Shown: positions 53,143 to 62,524, counted from the stretch's first letter. The stretch: 64,000 bases of DNA from JBOFZL01 sp051655155 (GCA_051655155.1 JBOFZL010000051.1:52123-116122), one strand, 5' to 3'. Program-made: numbers and translations. Notes: generated by a model not told the origin, from the letters alone.

Positions 53143-54282
53143 ATGGATTTTACTTTATCTAAAGAACATGTACTTTTGCAGCAAATGTTGAAAGAATTTG
53201 CTGAGACAGAAGTTAAACCACTGGCAGCAGAGATTGATGAAGAAGAACGTTTCCCAGAAGAAACAGTGAAGAAAATGAAAGAAATAGGAATGTTTGGAAT
53301 TCCGTTTAAAAAAGAGTATGGAGGACAAGGTGGTAATAGTTTAGGCTATATTATGACTGTTGAAGCGTTGTCCAAGGTTTGTGCGACTACAGGAGTTATT
53401 GTTTCTGCACATACTTCATTAGGAGCATCACCTATTGCAGAATTTGGAACAGAAGAGCAAAAGCAAAAATATCTAGTTCCTATGGCAAGAGGAGAAAAGT
53501 TAGGAGCGTTTGGACTTACAGAGCCAAATGCAGGTACAGATGCTGCTGGACAGCAAACTACAGCTGTACTTGACGGGGATCACTATATACTTAATGGTTC
53601 AAAAATATTTATAACAAATGCAATTTATGCTGACACATATGTAGTTATGGCAATGACAGATAAATCTGTTGGGACAAAAGGAATAAGTGCTTTTATCGTT
53701 GAAAAAGGATGGGAAGGTTTTACTTTTGGACCAAAAGAGAAAAAAATGGGGATAAGAGGTTCTGCTACTTGTGAGTTAATATTTGATAATGTTAAAGTTC
53801 CAAAAGAAAACCTACTTGGAAAAGAAGGAATGGGCTTTAAGATAGCAATGAAGACTCTTGACGGTGGAAGAATAGGAATAGCTGCACAGGCATTAGGAAT
53901 AGCGGCAGGAGCATTAGAAGAGGCAACTGCGTATGTAAAAGAAAGAAAACAATTTGGGAAATCAATTTCTAAGTTCCAGAACACTCAGTTCCAATTAGCT
54001 GATATGGCAACAAAGGTGGAAGCTGCAAGACTATTGGTTTATAAAGCAGCTCATAATAAAGATAAAGGTGTTTCATATAGTGTAGAAGCGGCTATGGCAA
54101 AACTTTTTGCTGCTGAAACAGCTATGGAAGTTACAACAAAAGCTGTACAATTATTTGGTGGATACGGATATACAAGAGAGTATCCAGTAGAGAGAATGAT
54201 GAGAGATGCTAAGATAACAGAAATATATGAAGGAACATCAGAAGTTCAAAGAATGGTTATTTCTGCTAATGTTCTTAAATAG
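53143..54282 (+). CDS. bcd: Butyryl-CoA dehydrogenase (acyl-CoA dehydrogenase)
   Basis: Bcd reduces crotonyl-CoA to butyryl-CoA with electrons from EtfAB. The 379-residue flavoprotein has GAFGLTEPNAGTDA, the FITNA segment, MGIRGSATCEL, the KERKQFGK stretch, AVQLFGGYGYTREYPVERMMRDAKI, and the catalytic Glu in IYEGTSE. AGGAGG precedes the ATG. Adjacent etfB and etfA suggest an electron-bifurcating complex as known in clostridia. Confidence 0.95.
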   Translation: MDFTLSKEHVLLQQMLKEFAETEVKPLAAEIDEEERFPEETVKKMKEIGMFGIPFKKEYGGQGGNSLGYIMTVEALSKVCATTGVIVSAHTSLGASPIAEFGTEEQKQKYLVPMARGEKLGAFGLTEPNAGTDAAGQQTTAVLDGDHYILNGSKIFITNAIYADTYVVMAMTDKSVGTKGISAFIVEKGWEGFTFGPKEKKMGIRGSATCELIFDNVKVPKENLLGKEGMGFKIAMKTLDGGRIGIAAQALGIAAGALEEATAYVKERKQFGKSISKFQNTQFQLADMATKVEAARLLVYKAAHNKDKGVSYSVEAAMAKLFAAETAMEVTTKAVQLFGGYGYTREYPVERMMRDAKITEIYEGTSEVQRMVISANVLK

Positions 54283-54294
54283 GAGGAAATAAAC

Positions 54295-55080
54295 ATGAAA
54301 ATAGTAGTTTGTATAAAACAAGTGCCAGATACAACAGAGGTAAAGTTAGATCCAAAAACTGGAACATTAATAAGAGATGGAGTACCTTCAATAATAAATC
54401 CAGATGACAAAGCAGGGCTTGAGGCAGCTTTAAGAATGAAGGACCAATATGGAGCTCATATTACAGTGTTAACAATGGGGCCTCCACAGGCAGATTTAGC
54501 CTTGAGAGAGGCTATCGCAATGGGTGCAGATAGAGCAATATTATTAACTGATAGAGCTTTTGCAGGTGCTGATACTTTAGCTACATCATCAGCTTTAGCA
54601 GGTGCATTAAAAAAGATTGATTATGATTTAATTATAGCAGGACGACAAGCGATAGATGGAGATACAGCGCAGGTAGGACCACAAATAGCTGAACATTTAT
54701 CTATACCATCTATAACATATGTAGACGAAGTACGAGAAGCAAGTTCTGAAAGTATAGTGGTAAGAAGAGCTTTTGAAGATGGATATCAAATACTAAAGGC
54801 AAAAACACCTTGTTTGATTACTGCATTAAAAGAGTTAAATGAATCACGTTATATGAGAGTAGAAGGAATATTTGATTCGTTCAAAGAAGGAAAAGTAGAA
54901 ATGTGGTCAGTTAATGATATAGAGGTTAACATTGAAAGTTTAGGGCTAAAAGGGTCACCAACAAAAGTAAAAAAATCATTTACTAAGGGTGCAAAATCAG
55001 CAGGAAAGGTATTTAATGTTACTCCGGCAGAATCAGCAGTATTAATAGTTGATAAATTAGAAGAAAAATATATATTATAG
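54295..55080 (+). CDS. etfB: Electron transfer flavoprotein beta subunit
   Basis: EtfB binds FAD or AMP and passes electrons to Bcd. The 261-residue protein starts MKIVVCIKQVPDTTEVKLDP, with DKAGLEAALRMKD, LTDRAFAGADTLATS and GRQAIDGDTAQVGPQ, the usual EtfB signature. It starts 12 bases after bcd with AGGAGG. Confidence 0.95.
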   Translation: MKIVVCIKQVPDTTEVKLDPKTGTLIRDGVPSIINPDDKAGLEAALRMKDQYGAHITVLTMGPPQADLALREAIAMGADRAILLTDRAFAGADTLATSSALAGALKKIDYDLIIAGRQAIDGDTAQVGPQIAEHLSIPSITYVDEVREASSESIVVRRAFEDGYQILKAKTPCLITALKELNESRYMRVEGIFDSFKEGKVEMWSVNDIEVNIESLGLKGSPTKVKKSFTKGAKSAGKVFNVTPAESAVLIVDKLEEKYIL

Positions 55081-55113
55081 GTTTATGCAAAATAGAAAAT
55101 GGAGGTAAAAGGA

Positions 55114-56127
55114 ATGAACTTTTCAGAATATAAAGGCGTTCTAGTATATATCGAACAAAGAGCTTCTGTAGTTCAAAAGGTTTCTGTGGAACTTTTAGGA
55201 AAAGGAAGACAAATAGCAGATCAATTAGGTGTTCCGGTGATAGCAGCACTGATTGGTCATAATATGGAAAAATTATCTGAAGAATTGATTTATGAAGGTG
55301 CAGATAAGGTGATAGTTGTCGATGATAAAATTTTAGAACATTTTGTAACTGAACCATATACAAAGTCAATGGTTGAGGTTATAAATGAGGTAAAACCGGA
55401 AATTGTATTATTTGGAGCAACTTCAATAGGAAGAGATTTAGCGCCAAGAGTATCATCAAGACTTTCTACAGGGTTAACTGCTGATTGTACTTCATTAGAT
55501 ATTGAAGAGGGAACAGGTAATCTATTAATGACTAGACCGGCTTTTGGTGGTAATATTATGGCGACAATAGCTTGTCCAGATCATAGACCTCAAATGTCAA
55601 CAGTACGTCCTGGTGTTATGCAAAAAATAGAAACTGATAAAACTAGAAAAGGTGATATCGTAAAACTAGATGTAAAATTTGAAGCTGCTGATATGAATAT
55701 TGAGGTATTGGAAGTTGTAAAAGAAACTAAGAAAAAAGTAAACATAGAAGAAGCATCCATCCTTATATCAGCAGGAAGAGGAGTTGGATCTAAGGAAGGA
55801 ATAAAACCTTTAGAAGACTTAGCTAATGAAGTCGGAGCAGTGGTTTCTGGTTCAAGAGGTGTTATTGATAATGGATGGCTTGATAAAGATAGACAGGTAG
55901 GACAAACTGGACGTACTGTAAGACCTGAATTATATTTCGCTTGTGGTATATCTGGAGCTATTCAGCATATAGCCGGTATGGAAGAGTCAGAGTTGATTGT
56001 TGCTGTAAATAAAAATCCTGAAGCTGCTATATTTGATGTGGCCGATTTAGGAATAGTAGGAGACATATCCAAAATATTACCGCTTGTTACAGAAGAAATA
56101 AAAAAGAGAAGAGCAGCAAATAAATAA
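55114..56127 (+). CDS. etfA: Electron transfer flavoprotein alpha subunit
   Basis: EtfA carries the second FAD. The 337-residue protein has an N-terminal domain (GVLVYIEQR) and the C-terminal FAD-binding motif GQTGRTVRPELYFACGISG followed by AIQHIAGM. No ferredoxin domain is fused. ATG 55114 follows GGAGG; an ATG at 55099 is too near the ribosome site. Only 71 bases with a promoter separate it from hbd. Confidence 0.95.
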   Translation: MNFSEYKGVLVYIEQRASVVQKVSVELLGKGRQIADQLGVPVIAALIGHNMEKLSEELIYEGADKVIVVDDKILEHFVTEPYTKSMVEVINEVKPEIVLFGATSIGRDLAPRVSSRLSTGLTADCTSLDIEEGTGNLLMTRPAFGGNIMATIACPDHRPQMSTVRPGVMQKIETDKTRKGDIVKLDVKFEAADMNIEVLEVVKETKKKVNIEEASILISAGRGVGSKEGIKPLEDLANEVGAVVSGSRGVIDNGWLDKDRQVGQTGRTVRPELYFACGISGAIQHIAGMEESELIVAVNKNPEAAIFDVADLGIVGDISKILPLVTEEIKKRRAANK

Positions 56128-56135
56128 TATTATAG

Positions 56136-56164
56136 TTGAAAGTTTATTAAATCAGGAGTATATT
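56136..56164 (+). promoter_or_regulatory. Sigma-A promoter for hbd
   Basis: TTGAAA (56136-56141) and TATATT (56159-56164) are 17 bases apart, between etfA and hbd. It would give hbd lysine-independent expression. Confidence 0.6.
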
Positions 56165-56198
56165 ATACTTAGATAATAAATATAACAAGGAGGGTATT

Positions 56199-57041
56199 AT
56201 GAAAATTTGTGTTATTGGTAGTGGAACAATGGGAAGTGGAATAATACAAACTTTTGCTCAGGCTGGATATCAAGTTATTGCAAAAGGAAGGGAAGCTTCT
56301 ATTGGGAAGACTGAGGCAGGTTTAATAAAATCTTTTGCCAAGCTTGTTGAAAAAGGAAAAATTGAAGAATCGACTAAGGAAGAAATCCTTGGAAGAATAA
56401 CATTTACTACAGACTATAATGAAACAAAGGATGCTGATTTGTTTGTTGAAGCAGTAAGTGAAGATATGCAGTTAAAGCATGAAATTCTTGAGATAATAGA
56501 AGGATTGTGTAAGGAAACAGCAATAATTGCAACTAACACTTCATCTTTATCTATAACAGAGTTTGCTGCGAAATCAAAAAGACCACAAAATATAATAGGA
56601 ATGCATTTTTTTAATCCGGTACCAATGATGAAACTAATTGAGGTTATCAAAGGTCAATTAACTTCTGAAGAAACTTATAATGAAGTATATGAACTTTCTG
56701 TAAAGGTTGGAAAAACTCCTGTTAAAATTGAAGAAGCGCCAGGTTTTGTAGTGAACAGAATTCTAATACCAATGATAAATGAAGCTGTTGGAATTTTAGG
56801 AGATGGAGTTGCAAAGGCAGAGGAAATTGATGAAGCGATGAAACTTGGAGCTAATCATCCTATGGGGCCACTAGCTTTAGGAGATTTAATAGGATTGGAT
56901 GTATGTTTGGCAATAATGGATGTTTTATATACTGAATTTGGAGATTCAAAGTATAGAGCCCACCCATTATTAAGAAAAATGGTTAGAGCGAATTTGCTAG
57001 GACGCAAGACTGGTAAAGGATTTTTTGACTATTCAAAATAA
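56199..57041 (+). CDS. hbd: 3-hydroxybutyryl-CoA dehydrogenase
   Basis: Hbd reduces acetoacetyl-CoA to 3-hydroxybutyryl-CoA with NAD(P)H. The 280-residue protein has the dinucleotide motif GSGTMGSG at residue 7, NTSSLSITE, the catalytic GMHFFNPVPMMKLIEV, and C-terminal NHPMGPLALGDLIGLD and GRKTGKGFFDY. AAGGAGGG precedes the ATG. It is not needed for the lysine route proper, but serves butyrate formation from acetyl-CoA; no crotonase gene is beside it. Confidence 0.96.
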   Translation: MKICVIGSGTMGSGIIQTFAQAGYQVIAKGREASIGKTEAGLIKSFAKLVEKGKIEESTKEEILGRITFTTDYNETKDADLFVEAVSEDMQLKHEILEIIEGLCKETAIIATNTSSLSITEFAAKSKRPQNIIGMHFFNPVPMMKLIEVIKGQLTSEETYNEVYELSVKVGKTPVKIEEAPGFVVNRILIPMINEAVGILGDGVAKAEEIDEAMKLGANHPMGPLALGDLIGLDVCLAIMDVLYTEFGDSKYRAHPLLRKMVRANLLGRKTGKGFFDYSK

Positions 57042-57048
57042 TTATTTA

Positions 57049-57083
57049 ACCAGACTTGAATTTATTCAAGTCTGGTGTTTTTT
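57049..57083 (+). terminator. Strong intrinsic terminator between hbd and thl
   Basis: ACCAGACTTGAA (57049-57060) pairs perfectly with 57065-57076, loop of four, tail GTTTTTT. It starts 8 bases after hbd and ends 30 bases before thl. Confidence 0.92.
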
Positions 57084-57112
57084 AAATTAAAATTATTAAG
57101 GAGGAAATGAAT

Positions 57113-58288
57113 ATGAGAGAAGTGGTCATTGCTAGTGCAGTAAGAACAGCTATAGGTAGTTATGGTGGGACGTTACAAAACATATCAGCTAGAGAACTGG
57201 GTGTCATAGCAGCAAAAGAGGCTATAAAAAGAGCAGGGATAACACCAGAAGATGTAGACCAAGCTATCTTGGGAAATGTTCTACAAGCGGGATTAGGACA
57301 AAATGTAGCTAGACAAATCGCTGTTGATACAGGGATCCCTGTATCAAATCCAGCATTCACCATAAATATAGTATGTGGTTCTGGATTAAAATCTGTAGCC
57401 TTAGCTGCTCAGGAGATAATGTTAGGAGAATCTGAAATTGTATTAGCAGGTGGAGCAGAAAGTATGAGTCAAGCTACCTATAGTATGCCATCAGCAAGAT
57501 GGGGAGCAAGAATGGGTAATACAAGTCTTATTGACCTAATGGTAAATGATGGATTAACAGATGCGTTTAATGGCTATCATATGGGAATTACAGCAGAAAA
57601 TCTTGCGGAAAAATATTCATTAACAAGAGAGATGCAAGATGAGCTTGCTATGATAAGTCAAAATAGAGCAGAAAAAGCACAAAATGAAGGAAGGTTTGAT
57701 GAAGAGATAGTACCTGTAGTTATTAAATCAAAAAAAGGAGATATAGTATTTGATAAAGATGAATTTATAAAGCCAGGAATGACTATGGAAAAACTTTCAA
57801 AACTTAAACCAGCATTTAAAAAAGATGGTACTGTAACAGCAGGAAATGCATCTGGAATAAATGATGGAGCAGCGATGCTAGTTATGATGTCAAAAGAAAA
57901 GGCGGACAAATTAGGTATAAAACCTTTAGCAACTATAGTTTCGTATGCAACATGTGGAGTAGACCCATCAATCATGGGATATGGTCCAGTTCCTACAGTA
58001 AATAAAGCTCTTGAAAAAGCTAATATGAAAATAGAAGATATAGATTTGATTGAGGCAAATGAAGCTTTTGCTTCCCAAGCACTTTCAGTAGGACAAGGTC
58101 TAAATTTTAATATGGACAAGGTCAATGTTAATGGTGGAGCGATAGCTCTTGGACATCCAATAGGTGCATCAGGAGCAAGAATTCTTACTAGTTTAGTGTA
58201 TGAAATGAAAAGAAGAGATGTTAAAACAGGTCTAGCAACGCTTTGTATAGGTGGTGGAATGGGACAGGCTCTTATAATTAAGAGATAA
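57113..58288 (+). CDS. thl: Acetyl-CoA acetyltransferase (thiolase)
   Basis: Thl cleaves acetoacetyl-CoA to two acetyl-CoA, closing the lysine pathway, or runs backward for butyrate synthesis. The 391-residue protein has Cys88 in NIVCGSGLKS, NEAFASQALSV, GGAIALGHPIGASGARI with catalytic His, and the second active Cys in CIGGGMGQALI. The ATG at 57113, eight bases after AAGGAGG, is preferred over 57107. No clear promoter fits between the hbd terminator and this gene. Confidence 0.96.
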   Translation: MREVVIASAVRTAIGSYGGTLQNISARELGVIAAKEAIKRAGITPEDVDQAILGNVLQAGLGQNVARQIAVDTGIPVSNPAFTINIVCGSGLKSVALAAQEIMLGESEIVLAGGAESMSQATYSMPSARWGARMGNTSLIDLMVNDGLTDAFNGYHMGITAENLAEKYSLTREMQDELAMISQNRAEKAQNEGRFDEEIVPVVIKSKKGDIVFDKDEFIKPGMTMEKLSKLKPAFKKDGTVTAGNASGINDGAAMLVMMSKEKADKLGIKPLATIVSYATCGVDPSIMGYGPVPTVNKALEKANMKIEDIDLIEANEAFASQALSVGQGLNFNMDKVNVNGGAIALGHPIGASGARILTSLVYEMKRRDVKTGLATLCIGGGMGQALIIKR

Positions 58289-58290
58289 AT

Positions 58291-58342
58291 AAAATAAAAA
58301 CCAAGTGGCATTTATTGCAAAGCTACTTGGTTTTTATTTTAT
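58291..58342. terminator. Bidirectional intrinsic terminator
   Basis: A 16-bp perfect inverted repeat (58291-58306 with 58325-58340) with CCAAGT/ACTTGG core lies between thl and the convergent ABC permease gene. Confidence 0.9.
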
Positions 58343-58351
58343 TTAAAAATT

Positions 58352-59704
58352 TTATTCATTTCTTAAACTTTCCAGAGCAGAAAGGTTCATTGCCCTTTTA
58401 GCAGGAAGATAGCCGGAGAAAACTCCTATTCCTGTAGAAAAGATAAGAGCAAGTAAAGATAGCCATATAGGGATGATAGATATTTTTTCTCCAGATACAC
58501 CACCTAAAGCATTAGAGATTATACCTAAAAGGAAAGTGTTCATAATAAAGGAAATTATATAGCTTAATACTAAACCTAAAAATCCACCTATTAAACCTAT
58601 AATTGCAGCTTCAAAAAGAAAAAGGTTTTTTATATCTTTAAGATTGGAACCGATGACTTTCATAACACCAATTTCTTTAGTACGCTCATATATGGACATT
58701 ATCATTGTATTGGTAATACCTAAGGCGGCAACAAGCAAGGATATAGCACCTATTCCTCCTAAAACAGCTTGAATCATTCTTGCAGTTTCTTGCATTGTTT
58801 CCAACATATCATTTAGACTGTATGTTTGGTAACCTTGTTCCTTTAAATATTCTCCAATTTCTTTAACCTTATCGATATCCTCTACATAAATTTTAACCTG
58901 TTCATATTGAATTTGATTTCTGCTAGTTGGGATATTTACAGAACCAGAATAAGTAAAGTTATTACCTCCACTGGAAGAAGCTTCTTTTCGTGCTTTAGCA
59001 ATATCACGTTTCATATCTATCATAGTTGATATGTTAACATAAGCTTGATATGAACTTTCATCACTGGGATTTGATAAAAGTCCTACTCCTCTAGCTTTAT
59101 AGACAGGATACTTTGTTTTATCATCAGTATTTTTATTTTTTTCTCCATAAGATTGATCAGCTGTAATAATAATTTTATCAGTAATAACATTTAAAGTAGT
59201 TTGGTTAGGATTATAAAAATTTATTCTTGGATTATAAAATGATTGAGGAATACTATTTCCAAAGACTATAGCATATTTGTCATTAGGTTCCAAAAGTCTG
59301 CCTTCAGATAAATCATAACCAAATTTTTGCATAACATCTGGATCAATTCCAATAATTTCGATATTTGCAACCATTTTACCTATTCCAACCTTCATGTATT
59401 CAAAGAGTATCGGAGATACAGCAGTAACTCCAGGTATCTTTTTGAATTGTTCTATAGCTGCATTATCAAGTTTAACTTCTTTTTTTCCAGGTTGAGTGTT
59501 ATAACCTTTTTGAACATCTACCAGGTGTAAATTGCCATAACTTTCAACTTGAGCCTGAAAACCTGCTGATAGACCGATTCCCAGTGAAAGCATAACAACA
59601 ATAGAACAAGTTCCTATAATTACACCTGATATCGCTAATATACTTCGAGCTTTTCGTCTCCAAAGGTTTTTAAATCCCATTAAGAATAAGTCTTTATTCT
59701 TCAT
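58352..59704 (-). CDS. MacB/FtsX-type ABC transporter permease
   Basis: The 450-residue protein has one N-terminal membrane helix (RSILAISGVIIGTCSIVVML), a large extracellular MacB_PCD domain (about residues 45-300) and three C-terminal helices in an FtsX core (GGIGAISLLVAALGITNTMI, ERTKEIGVMKVIGSN). It ends AMNLSALESLRNE, typical of the family. Such proteins use ATP hydrolysis for mechanical work outside the membrane. ATG 59704 has AGGAG nine bases upstream, within the end of the preceding gene, which it overlaps by 11 bases. Confidence 0.9.
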   Translation of the reverse strand: MKNKDLFLMGFKNLWRRKARSILAISGVIIGTCSIVVMLSLGIGLSAGFQAQVESYGNLHLVDVQKGYNTQPGKKEVKLDNAAIEQFKKIPGVTAVSPILFEYMKVGIGKMVANIEIIGIDPDVMQKFGYDLSEGRLLEPNDKYAIVFGNSIPQSFYNPRINFYNPNQTTLNVITDKIIITADQSYGEKNKNTDDKTKYPVYKARGVGLLSNPSDESSYQAYVNISTMIDMKRDIAKARKEASSSGGNNFTYSGSVNIPTSRNQIQYEQVKIYVEDIDKVKEIGEYLKEQGYQTYSLNDMLETMQETARMIQAVLGGIGAISLLVAALGITNTMIMSIYERTKEIGVMKVIGSNLKDIKNLFLFEAAIIGLIGGFLGLVLSYIISFIMNTFLLGIISNALGGVSGEKISIIPIWLSLLALIFSTGIGVFSGYLPAKRAMNLSALESLRNE

Positions 59705-61694
59705 CAATAGTCAACTCCTGCTCTTTTTTCTTTTTTCTATGTCTAAACACAAAAACAGAAATAGCTAATAAAGAAAACATTCCAGCACCTAAAGCTATTT
59801 TTTTTCCGATAGATATGCCAGATTCTTCAACAGGTGGTTGGATAGTACCATCATCTATTGGAGGTGCTTCTATAGCATTAAAAGTAAATTCCTTTTCGAT
59901 ATGTTGAGATTTACCTTCTAAGTCTTCAAAGGAGAATATTATTTTTCCTTTTACAGGTCCAAGTTCCTTCGGAATTAAAACAAGGTCATAGCTATCTTGT
60001 TTTCCAGCTTCAAGATTTCCAACAAAGTAACTAGGCGATTGTGGAACATCAAAGTTTCCTTCAGCAGTTACGGTGAAATTACTAAGTGTAGTTTTTCCAA
60101 CGTTATAAAAATTTGCACTTATATTTGTTTGTTCTCCAACGTGGGCTTCAGGCGGAAGAGAGATATCATCAATTTTTAACTTGGTTTTCTGTACCACAGG
60201 GACAGAGATAATTTCTTTAGCTGTATATTCACTTCCCTTAGTATCCTCATAGGTAATATCTAAGGTTACAGCGACAGTTTTTTGTGGAGCGTCAGGCTTA
60301 CAGCTAAGAACGATTGATTTGCTTGCAGCTTTTCTTGTACCTATATTTTCTATAAACATAGTGTTACTAGAGCCTACAGGTATAAAAGTTCCTTCATCGG
60401 AAGAAAGGGCAACTTTAATGTTTCTTAAATTTTTATCTTTATTTGTATTATAGAGAGTATAATTAAGTTGAAATTCTTCACCAGCACGAACTGAATCTCC
60501 ACCATAGGTGTAACTATTGACAATTAGCTGAGGAGTCTTTACCCCTGTGCCATCACCTTCTTTTGAACCATTTATAAAAACTCCTTCGTACTGGCTAAAA
60601 GTGATAGGATCTTTCATTCCTTCATCTAGATATTCGACAATAACTTCGATAGGTATATTTTTGCTTTCAGTTTTATTTAATGTAAAGAAGGTTATATTGA
60701 AATTTTTACTTGCTCCACCTGCAAAATTTGTTTCTGTAAATATATTTTTAGACTTATTAATCAAGCCTTCTCCACCTTTAATGGTAACTTTTACATTTTT
60801 AACTGCAGTTGTAGAGTCATTTGATAAAGTGAAAGTTGAATTAAAGGTTGCACCAGCACCTACTTCGGCAGGAACTTTAAAATTATTGATACTTAAACTA
60901 GAAGAAGAACTATTAGAGCCTTTGATCTCTAGAAAACTAGTTTGAGTAAAACTTGCTGGTTTTTTGTCACCATCAGAACCTGTAACAGTGGCTGTAAAGC
61001 CGTAGTTTCCTTCTTCAACTGATTTGCTTATGACGATTGGAACATTAATAGATTTACTTTTACTAGTTGGCAAAGAACCAATCGGAACATTTAGGTTATA
61101 ATTGTTAAGTGAAATTCCGGTAGGAAGTGATGACAAAGAAACAACAAGATCATTAAGGATAGTGTTTCCTACGTTACTTACATTTACAGTTAAACTGGAG
61201 CTAGAACCAGCGGAAAGTTTATTGGATGTCGGAGTAATTGAAATATTGGCTTTAGGAACTTTTTCTGTAGATGTGCTACTATCATCTGGAAAAACATAAA
61301 TTACTGAATCTTGAGTAGAGGTAAGACCCTCATTGCAGGTGACTGTTACAGGAAGTGTATATGTTTTTGAGAATTCAGTATCGCTAGTATTGATATTCCA
61401 AGTAGCTAAAACTGTTTTTTTTGACTCTATGTCCCCAAAACTAATTTCTTTATCAGAAAATGGCTCGTGTGGTAGATTAGATGTATTTATTTTAGCCACA
61501 ACATTAGTCAATTTTGAACTTGTTGTATTTGTAATTTGTACGCTTAATTTTGTTGAAGAATTACCTTCAATAGTCACTGTCCCTTCAGTTTGCTGTAATT
61601 TAAACTCATTTGTAGCATCTGAAAAATTAGTAGGTAAACATAAACTTAAAATCATTGTTAAAGCTGTAATCAAAATTAGATTATTTTTCTTCAT
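59694..61694 (-). CDS. Secreted, membrane-anchored protein with CARDB/NPCBM-like repeats
   Basis: The 666-residue protein begins MKKNNLILITALTMILSLCL, a signal peptide, and consists of about five Ig-like repeats with the pattern VNVSNVGNT.L.. or FYNVGKTTLSNFTV, like the CARDB or S-layer-associated COG1361 family. A C-terminal helix (IALGAGMFSLLAISVFVF) and basic tail anchor it. ATG 61694 follows AAAGGAG; it overlaps the ATPase gene by 14 bases. Lying between an ABC ATPase and a MacB-like permease, it is probably the extracellular partner of that transporter; role inferred only. Confidence 0.8.
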   Translation of the reverse strand: MKKNNLILITALTMILSLCLPTNFSDATNEFKLQQTEGTVTIEGNSSTKLSVQITNTTSSKLTNVVAKINTSNLPHEPFSDKEISFGDIESKKTVLATWNINTSDTEFSKTYTLPVTVTCNEGLTSTQDSVIYVFPDDSSTSTEKVPKANISITPTSNKLSAGSSSSLTVNVSNVGNTILNDLVVSLSSLPTGISLNNYNLNVPIGSLPTSKSKSINVPIVISKSVEEGNYGFTATVTGSDGDKKPASFTQTSFLEIKGSNSSSSSLSINNFKVPAEVGAGATFNSTFTLSNDSTTAVKNVKVTIKGGEGLINKSKNIFTETNFAGGASKNFNITFFTLNKTESKNIPIEVIVEYLDEGMKDPITFSQYEGVFINGSKEGDGTGVKTPQLIVNSYTYGGDSVRAGEEFQLNYTLYNTNKDKNLRNIKVALSSDEGTFIPVGSSNTMFIENIGTRKAASKSIVLSCKPDAPQKTVAVTLDITYEDTKGSEYTAKEIISVPVVQKTKLKIDDISLPPEAHVGEQTNISANFYNVGKTTLSNFTVTAEGNFDVPQSPSYFVGNLEAGKQDSYDLVLIPKELGPVKGKIIFSFEDLEGKSQHIEKEFTFNAIEAPPIDDGTIQPPVEESGISIGKKIALGAGMFSLLAISVFVFRHRKKKKEQELTIDEE

Positions 61695-62445
61695 CAGAAT
61701 CTCCTTTAGAATCTTTAATAGAATCATTTTTTAAATTTTCTTTTATATTAATTATATTTCCATCTTGAATGGTCATAACTTTATCTGCATTATCTGCTAA
61801 TGATTTATCATGAGTAACCATTATTAGAGTTTGACCTCTACTTTTAACTCCGGAAACAATAAGACTTATAACCTCTTTGGAGGTTTTACTATCTAGGTTT
61901 CCAGTAGGTTCATCAGCAAAAATAATCTTAGGGTTGCTAACCATTGCTCTGGCTATACCAACTCTTTGTTGCTGTCCACCAGACATTTGATTAGGCTTTC
62001 TATTATCATAACCGACAAGACCTACATTTGATAAAGCTAATTTTGCCATTTTTAATCTCTTAGATTTTTCAACTCCCTGAAATATTAGTGGAAGACTAAC
62101 ATTTTCGACTGCGGTAAGCATAGGCATCAAATGATAAGCCTGAAATATAAAACCTATATTACGCTGTCTAAATAATGTGATATCTGTTTCGTTTAACTTA
62201 TGAATAGGAATATCTCCTATCATAATTTCACCTTTGGTAGGCTTTTCTAAACCTGCTAGCATATTTAGAAGAGTGGATTTACCTGAACCAGAAGTTCCAA
62301 GAAAACAAATTACCTCACCGCGATAAATTTCAAGACTAACATTATCTAGTGCTATAATTTTTTCATCACCCATTTTATAAATTTTTCTTATATTTTTAAC
62401 AGTGATTAAGGGTTTTTCAATTGAAGAATTATATATATAGAACAC
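61681..62445 (-). CDS. ABC transporter ATP-binding protein (MacB/LolD type)
   Basis: The 254-residue ATPase has Walker A GTSGSGKSTLLN, Q-loop GFIFQAYHLMPMLT, signature MSGGQQQRVGIARAM, Walker B IIFADEPTGNLDS and the H-loop MVTHD, with a polar C-terminal tail. The open frame has an upstream stop and no ATG before the domain, so it must start at GTG 62445 or a rarer codon. The AGAGGTG at that place overlaps the GTG and leaves no proper ribosome site for it, so the start is uncertain. It is the first gene of the three-gene operon. Confidence 0.9.
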   Translation of the reverse strand: MFYIYNSSIEKPLITVKNIRKIYKMGDEKIIALDNVSLEIYRGEVICFLGTSGSGKSTLLNMLAGLEKPTKGEIMIGDIPIHKLNETDITLFRQRNIGFIFQAYHLMPMLTAVENVSLPLIFQGVEKSKRLKMAKLALSNVGLVGYDNRKPNQMSGGQQQRVGIARAMVSNPKIIFADEPTGNLDSKTSKEVISLIVSGVKSRGQTLIMVTHDKSLADNADKVMTIQDGNIINIKENLKNDSIKDSKGDSDEEK

Positions 62446-62524
62446 CTCTTTTCAAATATTAGTGATTATAACAATTAAAGTCATTATAACATATATATAA
62501 AAAAATATTATTTCACAAAATTAT

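Noticed and set aside
57658..58311. Minus-strand 217-codon frame opposite thl
   Set aside because: The thiolase with complete active-site motifs occupies the plus strand; the antisense frame shows no ribosome site.
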